Part shown: piece after piece, positions 37,524 through 50,832 of the stretch | Position numbering within the stretch: the first letter of the stretch is position 1 | Layout of the letters: every line of letters starts with the position of its first letter | From: Protula sp. h YS-2021 | Lineage: Eukaryota; Annelida; Polychaeta; Sabellida; Serpulidae | DNA: 64,000 nt | NCBI GenBank assembly: GCA_949752745.1 | Contig: OX457026.1 | Location: forward strand, 34,959,911-35,023,910 | Direction of reading: 5' to 3' | Notes under the pieces: generated by a model | Seen by the model: only the letters and a program-made list of their open reading frames with translations | What the model was told of the DNA's origin: nothing | The model's database searches: none | Made by a program: the position numbers and the translations under genes

Positions 37524-38713
37524 TTCCTAGATGATTTATTTCAGCGCCTTTGACAGATTTTAAGCAAACAATAATACCAGTTTTTTAGCTGACTCCTCAC
37601 CTGTTCACTAAAACTATGGGGGCAAGGGGTGTCGTGTATAAGCAAAATTCAAACCCGACAGAATGTAGAAATCATCTGAGAAAATATCCGATTCTTTAGT
37701 GGGAGAAAATAAATTATAAATTAGGCCAGGAAGAAACAAAGTGTTATTTCTCGTCCTAGTTTAAAGTAAATGATCTGTATGGCGATTTTGTTTTTTTTTT
37801 CTCGAAAAATGAGGCAATCGGGGGCCGAACTCTTCTAGCCAAAATTCTTGTTTTATGTGGTTTAGTGATTAGATAAAACGTTTAAATGGCAATTACGGGT
37901 TTCGGTGTGGAAATTCGAGTACCGAAGGCGCGAGCGAAAAATTTTAGGATAAATCTTTCCAGTGATAGACCGTTTTGAGTACTTTTTCTGCCTTCTGGAT
38001 AAATCTTTTTTACTTTAAAATTTTATACAAAAGACCGGCCGGCCGTTTTGGTGTTTTACTTGAATTTTTTAAACCCGATTGGGTCAATTCTTGTTTTTAT
38101 TTGCGATTTTAAAGACACCCCCGGAGGATGAGAAACAAGATTATTCTTTTCCTCGCCTCAGACAAATAGGCTAGATCCAAAGGACACAAGACTAATTTTT
38201 ACACCCATGTATGTAGCACGTGGCCATATTATTATTATTATTAATTTTATGTGTCATCTCATGCCGTTACTCTTTGTTTTACATTTTTTTACATTTCATA
38301 CTTTGGCTGATTGCTATGTATTAAACCTTCATGTCTGTATGGTAACAGTTACAGAGTATGCGCATGAGTAAACTTGGCACTCCAAAATCTGAACGAAAAG
38401 AAGAACAAGGTTGTGAAGAAGATAGATGGGAACTATAGGAAAAAATGTAAAAAAAAAACAAGAAAGAATGAAGGTATTTTCGTCTTCTTTTTACCCATGT
38501 GCAGAAGTTATATAAATCAACCAACACTGGGTCATTAAAACAGGCTCAAATGACGCCGTAACCCTCTAGTATTCACACTTCAGGTTAAAATGTCAAATTG
38601 CAAATGTTCGTGATCCGCTTCGCTTTAATGCGCCTCGCATGTACCCTAAAATCCCGAAAGGGGTTGTTTCTATGCGCACTACGTGAAATCTTCTGTTTTC
38701 TTTTCTCTCCTTT

Positions 38714-38750
<37 letters not shown>

Positions 38751-39860
38751 ATATTTATTATATTTATTTTATATAACGCTTTTACGTGGTATGTGCTATT
38801 TGACAAAGAATTTTCATGTCAAAGAATTTTCATGCCTTAATAAACATGTGCATGTTTGGTAAAAACAAAGTTTTGCTTATTCATGTTTTGTTAAATTTAC
38901 TTTTCTAAATAGTTCCTATATTGATGTGTTAAACGTTCAGTTGCAAGCACCTTTCTCTTCCAGATAGGACTTTTTAAAGTCTAAGGCTCATGAGCGTTGA
39001 TTTTTGCCAATCTATAGAGAAATAGCTCCAGTTGCATTTTACCGCCCCACCCCCCGCCCCCTGCCCTACCGTTCCCACCCCTCTTTTATGAATGGATGGC
39101 CGGAAAGATGTTTTACGAACGTGAAAGGGTCGTTATGGATGTTACAATTTCATTCATCGAAGTATAACCGGCCACAGATTCGTGGCAGCTAATAGTATTT
39201 TCATGTCAAACGAGGCTTTTTTATAAGCATACTTCTGAACTGAATTGATAAATTAAAAGATTCTCAGACTCTGACTTGAAATAAATCTGTCTTTGTTTGG
39301 AATCAAGACAAAAAAAAAGAGAGGAGGCATTGCAGCTGTCCCGGCATGCATGCCAGCAATCCATATCACAACGCAATGATGTGTGTCGTCAGTGACAAAT
39401 AGGGTCAAAGGAATAGATATATTTACATGAATTCCGGTGGGAAAGATCTGTATTTTTGCTGATATATTGTTATCTTACACACACTACTCGTCCTCAAAGA
39501 CACACACAATTACTTAGACAAGGCTGGATTGATTTTCTTTTAACATTAATCGTGACTAATCTCGCTTGAGAAAGTGGTTCCCGGGGAAAACTCGGGTAAG
39601 ACACTGGTCCTCGTTCTATAACTGCTCGAATCCTCTCTGCCGTTGGCGATTTTCAAACCACCTATATTCAGCATTCACATCGTCTTTTATCTAAAGGGCG
39701 TTATTTGAAGAAGGAAAAGCTGTTAAAAGGTGTTTTGTCTTCAGATGTGTGGTTCACAGACAAACTCACCCTCACTGCGTTAAGAAGTAATTCTTACCTC
39801 CCCGCCCTAACCACCCCCCCCCCCTCCAAAAAAAAATCTTTAAACAGAGCTCATGGATGT
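37524..39860. other. No gene recognised; poly-T and (ATT)n runs
   Basis: Non-coding. A T-run lies near 38718-38745, an (ATT)n run near 38228-38245, and a C(n)TCCA(n) junction near 39818. No protein family recognised. Confidence 0.4.
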
Positions 39861-39869
39861 TATAGTAAT

Positions 39870-40465
39870 TTTAAGACGTCAGAATGACGTCGGATCGACG
39901 TCGTAACCCAACGTTTCCGACGTCGGACTGACGTGCCGGTTTTGGTTGTATATGAAATGGAACCGACGTCGGGTTTTCAACGTCAGAATGACGTCGGGTT
40001 CCGACCTAAATCCGACGTCGGAATTAAGTCGGTTTTAGGTTGTATATGAAATTGGAGCCGACATCGGATTCCGACCTGAAACTGAAAAGAGTTATATAAT
40101 TAATAGATAATTAATTATTCAACTGCTGTTGTGAAATACATACAAAAGCATTTTCCATGTAAATTTTTACAATCTAGAAAGAAAAATACCGACGCGCCAT
40201 CAAAATTCTAAAATTTTCATGTAAAAATTACGTTTTTTCTTCCTCTTTTTCAAAATGACTTCCATTTCCGGTGAGCGATAAAAATGTTCATCGCTTTTTG
40301 GTCGTTTTGCAACGTCGGAATGACGTCAGAAAACCGACGTCGCCTCGACGTCGGAATAAAGTCGGGTTTTGGGGTAATAGGTAAGAATATGGTTATGAAG
40401 TCGTCGCGACCAAAATCCAACCTTTTTTTCAACCAAAAAAGACGTCGGTTGTTTGCTGGGCAGGA
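39870..40465. repeat. GACGTCGG-rich repeat
   Basis: GACGTC or its one-base variants occur more than a dozen times in two clusters (39870-40075 and 40308-40450), along with two copies of GGTTGTATATGAAAT. It ends near GTTTGCTGGGCAG, similar to the right ends of the ACGT-rich family at 24.1, 55.9 and 60.9 kb. Likely a dispersed mobile-derived repeat. Confidence 0.65.
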
Positions 40466-40599
40466 AACAGAATAAGAGTACATTCAAAGGGCAGTTGAAT
40501 CACTAGCTGATTTCAAACAGAGTAGCGTCCTTGCTGGAAATGCAAAAGAGGACATCCATCACTCACGTGTGTAGCAGCGAGTATGTCAGAAATAAAATG

Positions 40600-41800
40600 A
40601 GTGGGCATTGGCGAATTCAAGGGTCGGAAACAGTGATGTTGGATGAACAGAAACAAAGCATAGAAACTATTAAATGCAACACAGTTATAAATTCATGCAT
40701 ACAACACAGTAGTAAAGAAATATTTAAGTGAATTAAAACAGTAATAAAGGAATGGCAAAATCGATGACAAAGTATCAGTAGAGATATTGTTAATAAATAA
40801 ACACACCGTAAGGCGGTGGCTCAATAAAAAATCACCACAGTTATATAGTTAATGAATAGCAACGCGGTATGAAATTACAAAAAAGAATAGCAACACAGTA
40901 AAGAAATAGTATGAGAATGGCAACACAGAAAATAAATAGTAAATTTCTCTTCCTTCCAGAGCTTTAAATGTTGATTAAGGATTCACAGCGGAAGAAGTAT
41001 CTTTCTTACATTTTTTCTTTCTCTCTTATGTATGTGTTCCTTTTTCAGTTTTGTCTATGTTTTCATTGTAAAAAAAAATAATAAAAAGTTTCAATAAAAA
41101 ACACAGCCAAAAAATAGTATGAAAATGGCAACACAAAAAAGAAATAATATGAGAATGGCAACACAGTAAAGAAATAATATGAGAATGGCAACACAGTAAA
41201 GAAATAGTAAGAGAATGGCAACACAGAAAAGAAATAATATGAGAATGGCAACACAGTAAAGAAATAATATGAGAATGGCAACACAGTAAAGAAATAGTAA
41301 GAGAATGGCAACACAGTAAAGAAATAGTATGAGAATAGCAACACAGAAAAGAAATAATATGAGAATGGCAACACAGTAAAGAAATAGTAAGGGAATGGCA
41401 ACACAGTAAAGAAATAATATGAGAATGGCAACACAGTAAAGAAATAGTAAGAGAATGGCAACACAGTAAAGAAATAGTAAGAGAATGGCGACACAGTAAA
41501 GAAATAATAATATGAGAATGGCAACACAGTAAAGAAATAGTATGAGAATGGCAATACAGTAAAGGAATAATATGAGAATGGCAACACAGTAAAGAAATAG
41601 TATGAGAATAGCAACACAATAAAGAAATAATATGAGAACGGTAACACAGGAAAGAAATAGTAAGAGAATGGCAACACGGTAAGGAAATGATAAGAACATA
41701 TCAAGGAAGCAAAGAAGTAGTTGGACGAGTGACAACACAGTAGAGAAGTGGCTAAGTGAATGGCAACACACTGAAAACATGTGAAACAACACAGTAAGAA
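40600..41800. repeat. 30-bp minisatellite with degraded left side
   Basis: Unit GAGAATGGCAACACAGTAAAGAAATAGTAA (30 bp) repeats about 20 times from 41110 to 41800, with two alternating sub-types (ATATG versus TAAG). Degenerate units extend left to about 40600, broken by unrelated sequence at 40960-41100. Because the unit is a multiple of three, long ORFs appear in all three minus frames; they are not genes. Confidence 0.93.
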
Positions 41801-41801
41801 A

Positions 41802-41832
41802 CTAGACCGATTTCGCAACTGAATAGCGAAAT
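41802..41832 (-). mobile_element. Helitron-like 3' end, copy 5 (minus strand)
   Basis: Read on the minus strand: ATTTCGC...GCGAAAT stem, then CGGTCTAG and T. The element body would extend to the right (41802 upward). The end abuts the 30-bp minisatellite. Confidence 0.6.
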
Positions 41833-42239
41833 TTTACACTCGTGAGCGCAAAATTACTGTACTGAAGGCTTAAAATATACTATTACACTTCACTTGTTAA
41901 AAGTAATGCCAACATACCAGTTGCATGAAAAAAAAATCGAAAGATATCGTACAAATGTTTTTACCCCTGATCTTGTTTATTCTGTTACAAAATTTCAGGA
42001 ATTAGTAGCAATAGACAGCTCATTAGCAAAAAAAAGTGGCCAAAAATATCTCCAAAAAATGATAAGATGGTCCCGTTCCCCTTGCCCCCGGGAAGGCCAC
42101 TTGGTATAAAGTGTGTTACCATGCTGGTAAAAAAACGCACATTAAGTTGATAATTTTGAGATCAGCCGCAGTCAGCGAGGAGTGTCAGTTTTCTTTATAA
42201 TTAAAGAGGTGTAATTTTCATTCAGTACTCCTCGTTTCC

Positions 42240-42425
42240 CACAAAAGCTAGAGGGTTCTTTTGAAAATTCATCCTGAGTTTGGTTAAAAAGGGGGTATTA
42301 TTTTAAAATCAGCACTCCGCGTTTATTTATCGTTTTAAAAAGTCAGAAGCCAGAAATAATAACCCCCTTTTTAACAAAACGGAGAGTGCAGTTCTGAGAG
42401 AACCTCCCCCTTTTGTGACAGCGTG
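42240..42425. repeat. Foldback (inverted repeat) element
   Basis: GTTAAAAAGGGGGTATTATT at 42280-42300 is mirrored by AATAATAACCCCCTTTTTAAC at 42355-42375. Outer parts (AGAGGGTTCTTTT / AGAGAACCTCCCCC) pair as well. No ORF. Confidence 0.65.
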
Positions 42426-42429
42426 GAGT

Positions 42430-45050
42430 ACAAAATGAAGAGTACCCTACCCTACCTTTTTTCAACGCATAAGGCACTGATGATGGCATCATATGTCAAC
42501 AATTTTTCACGTGGATTCAGATCCTATAGACCACTATGTACGCCAAGTTTCAAGTTTCAAGTTTTTGGAGGAGATGCTTGGAAACCATCATGTCATGAGG
42601 AATGAAATATGAAGGAAAAGAAAAAGCAAAAAAGAGAAACTTTCGCAATGGCTGCAAACGCAATAATTCCTTGGGACTGCGTCCCAAGTGTAAATGGTTC
42701 AGTCTGTTGCAACAACGTAAACAAATGGCAAAATGCATAGCAACATCGAAGAAACGAATGGATACGAATCAACAGCAAAGAAATTTAAATATAATAAAAA
42801 CAAGATTTTTTATTTTGCTTTTGGTCTTAAAAATGACAGTAAGAAATGCCCGATAAACACCCTTCAGTTTCCTACCAACATGCTGATCCCTGGATCCAAG
42901 AGCACAATTTCTTCTTGAAGAGTTCTGAAACAGAGACTGCTTTTAGTTAATTTTTTTCAACGCAGACCTGGTTCTCCCTTAATAAAATGCTTACGTTAAC
43001 AACGTCTGGCCCAGGTTGAGAAATTCGCATCCCTCCCACCCCTCCCACCTCCGCCCTCCCCCTCCCGAAAGGTTTATAGTGTTGAATACGTACGAACAAC
43101 AATACGCACTGTGTTGTGCATTATTGCCTTAAGTGATTCTTGCAGTAAATTATGGATCGCGTTCTTCCTGGAACCACACTTTTTTTATGAATAAAATAAT
43201 AAACTGAACTGACGTGGGAATGTGTACTTCATTGTATTTATCTTGTTTCATTGGTCTTCTTATATTTGCTTCACCTGGCTGTGTCGTCGTGAACAAAAGC
43301 GCAAAAACTAGAAGCAGTCTCTAGATGGCGTCGGTGGTGAGAAAATCGAAATTCAAAACATTGACCAGATTTCACTACTTTCAGGGATAAACAATGAGTC
43401 ACAGCGCACAAGTGGAGAAAATGTAATTTTGAAAGGGCATCGTTTTCCTTTCTTCTCATGCCAACTGGGTTGAGTACAGAACAACAGGTTAATCACAGTT
43501 ATGGTCTGAAAGAGTTCTATGCATTTGTTTTGGCATTATATGCAAATTCTTGCAGCGCACTTACCAAAGTTTCTAGAAATAAAAATAACATTATTGACTT
43601 CCATTACAGGTTATAAGAAACTGGGAAAAAAAACTTTAATTTGGAAATTTCCAAATTATGAATTTTTGAAATTCGAATTGAAAAAAAAGACTTGCAATAT
43701 TAATAGCGTTGGGTCTTATCGGTTTTTGCGTCACAAAAGCTTACGTTGATTCTCTTATCTCAACCTTGATGTGGACTCTCCTTATCGGAATAAAATATTC
43801 GGTAACAAATGTCACATACAAGCTCATAAGCCAATTCGCATTTGACTTTTGCCGAAATGTTTTTGCGTTTCGGCTGAATTCAGTTGGGATAAGGATGTAA
43901 AGAAATGATAGAAGAAAAAACCGGCAAAAATCAACAAAATTCCATTTTGTCAGAAACATATTAATATTTTGGTTATTAAAGGGACTGGATAATTTATAAA
44001 ATAGTTTTTAAAAAATCATATGATTGCTTTATAAATGTGAAAGTGTGCATGTTGAAAGAAAATTAGAATTTTTATGTTTTTCCCTTATCATTCTTTATAA
44101 TTTATCCCAAAAAATTTGCAGTCGAAACAACACCTCCACCGGAAAGACCCGCAAGTGCGAATTGGCTTATTATTACGAACATTGCCTTAGATGGGCGTAA
44201 TTTTGGTGATCGATAGCGATTACTCATTTTGTTTACATGTTTTTTTATTAAACTTTGAGAAAAAAATCGTGTTTTTTAACTTGGTGAGAAAAATATAGGT
44301 TGTAAGTTGTCAATTCACTCTAATATATTTATTCTGCAGTTTTTATCTTCTATTCTCATGTTTGCAAGTTGGACATTTGGAAGTTTTGTTGTAAATGTAG
44401 TAAATGTAGTAATTTAGCACTTCGACTCGTTGTGTTCGTAGCCCGGCGCAATTTATGCATGAGTGCTTGGTATTATAGTCTACACCTGAGCTTTGCCTGT
44501 CAGTTCTACTTGGACTCTGTTCAGTTCCAGAGGTGGCAGACATGGGACGGTACACAAGGCTTCGTGTGGTCAAACGCAGGAGGAAAACAACACTTGGAAT
44601 GAATATTTAATTTGGATAAGGGGATCGGAGGTCGTCTAGTGAAAAAAAAGTTTTTTTTCAGTTCAATATTTATGCGACATGTTTTATTTGAATGTGAATA
44701 TGGATATTTAATTTCAATCTCAATCTATACATTTCCAGTAGTCCAATATAATATCCTGGGCAGCCTTGATGACCTTGCCCTTGATTTGTAATTGACAGTA
44801 TTTGGTTTCAAGACACAAATGCCAGCAGAGCTTTCATTTATCTTTTCCTGAGAAAGTGACATACAGTGAGAAGTGTTACAGGAGATTAACAAAACACAAT
44901 ATATTTATTTGTGATTTAAAGCCCGTTATTTTAATTACATAATTATGAGCAGTCTATTGTTATATCTAGCGTGGATTCTTTGCTCAGAAAACACACTAAT
45001 TTTCCCATAGCACCCTGTTTTTTAGTCAGTTAAAATATTCAAAAATAGTG
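42430..45050. other. No gene recognised
   Basis: A CATCTCCTCC-containing segment near 42565-42590 on the minus strand resembles the repeat at 37.0 kb. Otherwise unclassified AT-rich DNA. Confidence 0.4.
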
Positions 45051-45105
45051 TATTCTTTTGTCAGAAAACCCTCGTCACAGCTCGGGATTTTCTGACAGCA
45101 GAATA
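45051..45105. repeat. Compact hairpin with about 20-bp arms
   Basis: TATTCTTTTGTCAGAAAACCC is mirrored by GGGATTTTCTGACAGCAGAATA, with a loop of about 12 bases (one or two mismatches). Could form a stable stem in RNA or be a tiny foldback. Confidence 0.6.
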
Positions 45106-46720
45106 AGCTGTTTTTCATCTTTTAACAAAGAGCTTTGGTAGAATTGTATTCACATGACGTACAAGACCTGCCCTTGTCGAAGCTAAAAATTCAAGTCTAT
45201 GAATTCAGCAAAATCTAATCTGCCCAAAAGGTCATCTGCATCAGCACTAACATTTCATCGAAATCTTTTTTACAGGCTTTGACAGAATAGTTTTCACAAG
45301 ACACACCTTGACGACAGTGTCAACAGATTTACATGAACTAAAAATACTCATTGCGTCTCTGCTGTACAGTGATAAATAGTATCTATATCGGTGAACTTCC
45401 ACAGAACTATGCCCCGTCAACTCGCTCTTGTTATATTTTCGCAGAATCTGCTCTTCAATACAAGAGGATTTTTGTGTTGTAATATCACTTTTTTCACTCC
45501 TTTGACACCCTTTTACACAGCGTTTCACGTGTGGGTTTGCTGGCAAGAGCGCACGAGAGAGCTTTCACTAATGGCTCTAACGAGTATCACTTGCCTTAGG
45601 CCGAGTCCTCTAAGAGCTTGGAGAAACTAGATTAAGGGTTCGTTATACGCTACTCACAATATCATTTATTGCTCGTTTATCATGGACAATTTGATTTGAC
45701 TTTGGCATCTACTGTCTTTTACATAAATGTTAATCAATTTATCTATAATCCACAAGAGTGCTGTGTTTTAGAGTTTTATAAAGTGTCCATACATGGCATT
45801 TTTGGGTAATCTGAATCACATCTTAAAATTTTTCCCCCTTAAGGGATCTCCCTTCGGAAAGACTATGCTCCGGTGTCAATGAAACTCTGCTGTATTTACT
45901 TGCACCAGAAAGATAATCAATTTCAGTGTAAATTACAAATAAAACGTTCTTACAAAGAAAAGGAAATATTATATAAGAATAAACGCTGAATTATTTACGG
46001 TCTAATGTTGCATTGTTACCGTGCACAATAGTCTTTATTTCTTCTCTTTTCTTTATTTTGTCGTTTTCTAGTTGTTGTTTTTGTACAGGTGATTTTATTC
46101 GACAATCCCAGAAACTTTATAAAGTCCACTGTTCTGTGTAACAGAATTTTTTGTGACTCGGCAGAGAATCACAAGACTTAGTGAATTAAAAATGAAATGA
46201 CAAGGCTTATATTTCTGGGTCATTACTATCTATATATCTACATATACATGGACTTTTTAAATATCTTAAACTGTCTCACACAGCGACTGAGGGATATCTA
46301 TCTCCCCGGCCACTACGGCCCATAAAATTCACTCAGTAAAGACTCTGTTTGGAAATATTATGTTTGAGATCACTATGGGATTATGAAGCTTAATCTTTGT
46401 CACAGATTCCGCAATACAATGATGCAGCAAAAATATTTGAAGACCCTGTGCCAAGACCAAGCAGCTAGGTGCAAGACGATCCCATCGTTCCGTGGTGTAG
46501 TTCTGTGAGCAGACAAAATCACGAATGCGACGAATTGATTGCTTATATGAAGTTCGATTGTTTTAAGACAATTTGTGTTATTTGATTTTCCATGACTCAA
46601 TATAAACCGATTCTAGACACACAGTTTTTAGAGATATTTGTTGCTATTGTTTGTTTCACAATAACAAATATCTAAACATGTGTAAAAGCGTTGCCGGAGC
46701 TGCACTGCCCACTTTTTCAT
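45106..46720. other. No gene recognised
   Basis: Non-coding, nothing recognised. Confidence 0.4.
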
Positions 46721-46724
46721 TTGG

Positions 46725-46895
46725 GGCCGAAATGACGGAGAGGCAAAGAAATGGCCATAACGTCCTGAGCCGTATATTCCAGAGCCGTAATGTCGAGGGC
46801 CATGTTGTCCTTCACCTTAGCGTACGGGACCGTAACGCCAGGGGCAGTGACGCTGTAATGTCCGAGGCCGTAACAGACGGGGCGGTAATGACCGG
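46725..46895. repeat. GC-rich short repeat, unit about 15-17 bp
   Basis: GGCCGTAATGTC and near variants recur about nine times at roughly 15-17 bp spacing. This is an unusual GC-rich island in AT-rich surroundings. It keeps an 86-codon ORF open, which I regard as incidental. Confidence 0.65.
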
Positions 46896-46911
46896 ATACC
46901 TTGTGAGGTAA

Positions 46912-47984
46912 TAACATGCTGCGAAGACGCCTGCTATTGCGTCCACACTTATGCAGACCGGGCTTTTGCTTAATCGTGAGATGTCTATGTTTTATCCGCG
47001 GGATCAGCCTTTGACAAATGCTTGTGCACTGCTTCACAAAAGAATAATGACTAGAGAATGAAATATGACAAGACTCCAGTCTAGTAATTTATCTCACTAA
47101 CTCCTTTAATCATTTTTTGTTCAAAAAACGGTTCCTAGAATGTAATGCACATTGCTTCAAATAACGTCCATTTTACACACTGATCACTTATTTTAAACCA
47201 AAAGGACTATCATTCTAATGAGCAAAATGTCTAAATCAATGCAAGACACAGCAAAGTGAAGTGAGGACTCCAGCCATACTTGCCTAAGTTTCTACATCAT
47301 GCATATAGAAAAAGAACTTTAGCAAAACCGAGCATTTTGTCTATTTGTGAATGCCATTTTTAGTAGCTTACCGTTTGACTGTAAATTAAATGAACATTCG
47401 TTCTATAACATGATCATTTGATAACCTGATTATTGTATAACATGATCATTTTAATAAAATGTTTAATTTCATAATATGGTCATCCTTTTCTCTGCATGGC
47501 GACCGTTTTATACAGAAACCACCAACCCACAAAAAAATCATTTATTCCTTTGCGTGTATTAGAACGATTATTAAAAGAACCCAAAAACGTTCGTGATTTC
47601 AGAAGTGTTGTCAGGAAATCGTTGACCTGAGGCCGAGTTATCTCTATAACGAGTAGATCAGTGCATGACATTTTTGCTAGATAGCTCCAACACGAAGGGT
47701 AGAAAACGATTTTTATTCGAATCTCTACGGGTAGAGCAAACCAATGAGCGTTTTTGGTCTGTGTTGGTACTTGAAATATCTTGAGAATGCAACTCAACGG
47801 CAGCAAATGTTTTGTCAACGAAACCGATTAAAGTGAAGCTCCTGAAAATGATCAGTACGAATTGTAATCCAGAAAACTTTATAAGATAGGGATGGAGGAG
47901 ACTTTTGCACTGTTTTACTTGAAGCAAATGATCCAATGGTAACCTTTCCTTGAGCACTGAAGAATAGATAAAAAATCCTTATCC
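46912..47984. other. No gene recognised
   Basis: Non-coding, nothing recognised apart from small repeats of ATAACATGATCATTT near 47405-47455. Confidence 0.4.
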
Positions 47985-48225
47985 CTGAGTAAGGCTCTTG
48001 CTCTTTTCACTGAGGCTCTTATTCTTTTCACTAAGGCTCTTGCTCTTTTCACTGAGGCTCTTGCTCTTTTCACTAAGACTCTTGCTCTTTTCACTGAGGC
48101 TCTTGTTCTTTTCACTAAGACACTTGCTCTTTTCATGAAGGCTCTTGCTCTTTTCACTGAGGCTCTTGTTCTTTTCACGGAGGCTCTTGTTCTTTCCACG
48201 GAGGCGCTTGCTTCTTTTTCACTGA
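47985..48225. repeat. 21-bp minisatellite
   Basis: Unit GCTCTTGCTCTTTTCACTGAG repeats about 11 times with small changes. On the minus strand it reads as a seven-residue VKRARAS-type repeat, which is a by-product of unit length 21. Confidence 0.93.
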
Positions 48226-48229
48226 TGTT

Positions 48230-49700
48230 CTTGTATTTGTCAACAGGGCTCTTACTATGATATCGATGCAGTTTGCCCTAAAATGCCTCTCTCGGGTTTT
48301 GAAATAAATGGTCAATTTGTAAATTGAATTTATTGCTTACTCAAGGTAATTAACTACTTTATATCTCTACCATTTAACTTTATGCATATCTCTGACATGA
48401 GTTAACTTACATCATGCTAAAGCTTGCCTTGCTTTGTCATTTTGCTTAAGTAATGTCCCTTTTATGACGTTATTACTGTAAGATATATGATGGGGTCACA
48501 AAGCTAGCTTCGGTATGTTTGCTCTATCTTCATGTGTGCATATTGAAAACTTGACATAAAGGACTGTTAACTCTTCTATCTTTCGAGTTCCTAGTCAGCG
48601 TTACGAAAACAAACGATGTTGTGATTCTCATTATACAATAAGAAACAGGATCATGGCTTTTTATGTCATAATGTAATATATAATGATAACTGTAATGCGC
48701 TTTCAAATTGATTTCCTTGTGAATTTGTTTATTATTTTATTTGAGTTGACATAGATTTGCAACCATTATGCGTCTAACTAAAATCCTAATTTGCAATGTT
48801 TTTATTGCAAATTTGCCAGATAATATTGATTTCGAAACAAAACAGACTTATAAATTTAACTGCCATGTTTTCAAATGTATTATATATTCGGCCATCAGTT
48901 TGCGTTTCTGGGATATATCCAGTCTTGTTTGTTGCAAATTTCTACACTTTATATTGCGAGGTGGCTAGGCAAACTGAGATGTATTTAAGCAAGTTTAATA
49001 CAAGACCAAATGCAACATTACTCTGCAATTCGTTTTTGTTTATTCTCTGGCTCTTCAATGAAAACAAGCTCACAATTACAACACATGGGGTTCAGCTATA
49101 TATCAAGGCTAGTCGAGTAAATACTTTTTATTTCTTGGAACGTTTCGATTTATTGGACTTTTCAGAGCATTTTTTTTGGTATTGTATACTGCTTTTATCA
49201 AGGTTTACTTGTGGCATATTGATTAAATCACACTTAAGTGTCTAACTTTTAATTAAAATAACATTGACTAGGCGTTATTAGTTGGTAAACTAAGCCTATC
49301 CAATCCAATCCAATAAATGTATCTTTTTGATTGACATTTAAATTATCTGCTTTTTATCTTGTTTTCTGGATAGTCCTTTGGGACTAATACTTACTAGTCA
49401 GTGTAACTGAATGATTTTGATTGGATTGGCCAATGTGACTCTGGCGAAGGCTATATATGAAGTATCTGAAAGGGAAAACGAGATGATTTCCGCACTGCTT
49501 TGCTAACTAAGACACGACTGTGTATGCTTATGTTTTAACAACAATGGACCATGGAGTGGGCGTGCTTTAGTTTGGTTTGATTTACTAGTGTTTTAAGTCC
49601 CTTTAAGCCATCGCAGCGCTACATCAGGACTACCCTGCCACATTATACTGAAATGGGCCATTCCAGTTTGAATCCCTAGGGGGATCATAATTGCACAGCT
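48230..49700. other. No gene recognised
   Basis: Non-coding AT-rich DNA upstream of a tRNA-like sequence; ORFs are short and unsupported. Confidence 0.4.
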
Positions 49701-49707
49701 AATAGGG

Positions 49708-49788
49708 ACGAGCGGAATTCGAAACCGCTCCGGCTATACACCCTAGATCTGAAGACAAGCGCTCAACCAACTGAGCTACCCGCCCCTG
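49708..49788 (-). pseudogene. tRNA-like sequence, probably SINE head or tRNA pseudogene
   Basis: On the minus strand: A box TAGCTCAGTTGG, D arm, B box GGTTTCGAATTCC inside a six-pair stem GAGCGG/CCGCTC. The anticodon stem does not pair properly and the B box has an extra T, so a working tRNA is unlikely. Confidence 0.55.
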
Positions 49789-50336
49789 TTTTAGTTTGGA
49801 TTCAGACACTTCTGAAATGTGAATGAACTCACCACTGCATCCTTTGTTGAAAGTTCTATCGTTTTCGGATAAAACACAAAGCACTTGGACCATGGATTTC
49901 TATATGCATCGAAAATTAGAAAATGTATATATGTTACAGCGGATCTGTAGAATGAGCGAATCCTTAGATCCGCTGAAAATTTCAGCGAATCTGTAGATAC
50001 GCTTGTTCGACCAGCGAATCTATTGATCCGCTGAAAATTTTAGCGGATCTGATTTTGGGCCAAGAAAATTCTACAGATCCGCTTAAATGATTAACGAAGC
50101 AACAGTACTGTTGATATTAAATAGTATCGTCGAAATATACGGTATTAATGTGTAAACGTTGCTATGTTATTACTAATGCAATAAGACGTTATTTTGCAAC
50201 CGCTTTATTAATACAAACACACAACCACATTATTAATACAAATAAGTAATTTATGATCTGTTTTGCATTAAAACTTATGGTGTTTGGCGTTATAATACCC
50301 AACAAAAATAGGTATAAAAGACTTTTATAAGCCACT

Positions 50337-50590
50337 GCTCCAATTGCAATTAATAAATAGCTCAAGAACTAACTTCTACCTGTGATTATTACTTAAAAGC
50401 CAAATTCACTCATGCAGTCAATAACTATAAGGAAACCCTTCCATGGATAATGGAACTCCAATTGCAATTAAGGAAGCTGATCATAAAAGCACTAGTACTT
50501 GTGATCATGACTTAAAAGCAAAATTTACTCTTATAATCAGCGACTCTGAAAAACTCATTCATCAACAATGAAGCTCCAATTGCAATTGAG
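50337..50590 (+). repeat. Internal 118-bp tandem repeat of the TIR element
   Basis: CTCCAATTGCAATT recurs near 50337, 50456 and 50573, with TGTGATxATxACTTAAAAGCxAAATTxACTC between them. Two units plus a start. Confidence 0.8.
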
Positions 50591-50595
50591 AAAGA

Positions 50596-50832
50596 TTACA
50601 TCTTGCTTGTACACGCTGGGCCAGAGTGAAATCTCAAGTTACATTTTACATTTGCTTTGAAACACTTAATACATCTGTTTGTTTGACACCGTTTACAGCC
50701 AGCACAATTAGACTTCACAAACCCCTGTCCACCACACGTTGATTCAAACTGAACTGCTTGCCTCAGTGAAAGTTCTACATTTAATTTTACGTCGTTTTCG
50801 GTAAGTAACACTACCATTGAATTGAAATGCAA
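50596..50832 (-). pseudogene. Cysteine-rich CXC-like C-terminal fragment
   Basis: 78 codons. The second half has the spacing C-x2-C-x2-C-x4-C-x2-C-x6-C in NCAGCKRCQTNRCIKCFKAN, followed by a conserved-looking CNLRFHSGPAC. Similar cysteine-rich tails close some transposon-encoded integrases in invertebrate genomes (from memory of KRBA2-like proteins). It lies between the TIRs. Probably the remnant 3' end of a transposase ORF whose catalytic part is deleted. Confidence 0.5.

Noticed and set aside
41100..41800. Regular repeats resembling a CRISPR array
   Set aside because: Units are head-to-tail without unique spacers, in a eukaryotic genome.
41026..41818. Three long overlapping minus-strand ORFs (197-251 codons) rich in hydrophobic repeats
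   Set aside because: All three frames are open because the 30-bp minisatellite unit lacks stops; not a membrane protein gene.
47915..48199. Basic repeat protein (VKRARAS-type)
   Set aside because: Product of the 21-bp minisatellite read in frame.
48796..49245. 149-codon plus ORF
   Set aside because: AT-driven composition, no domain, no conserved partner in the window.
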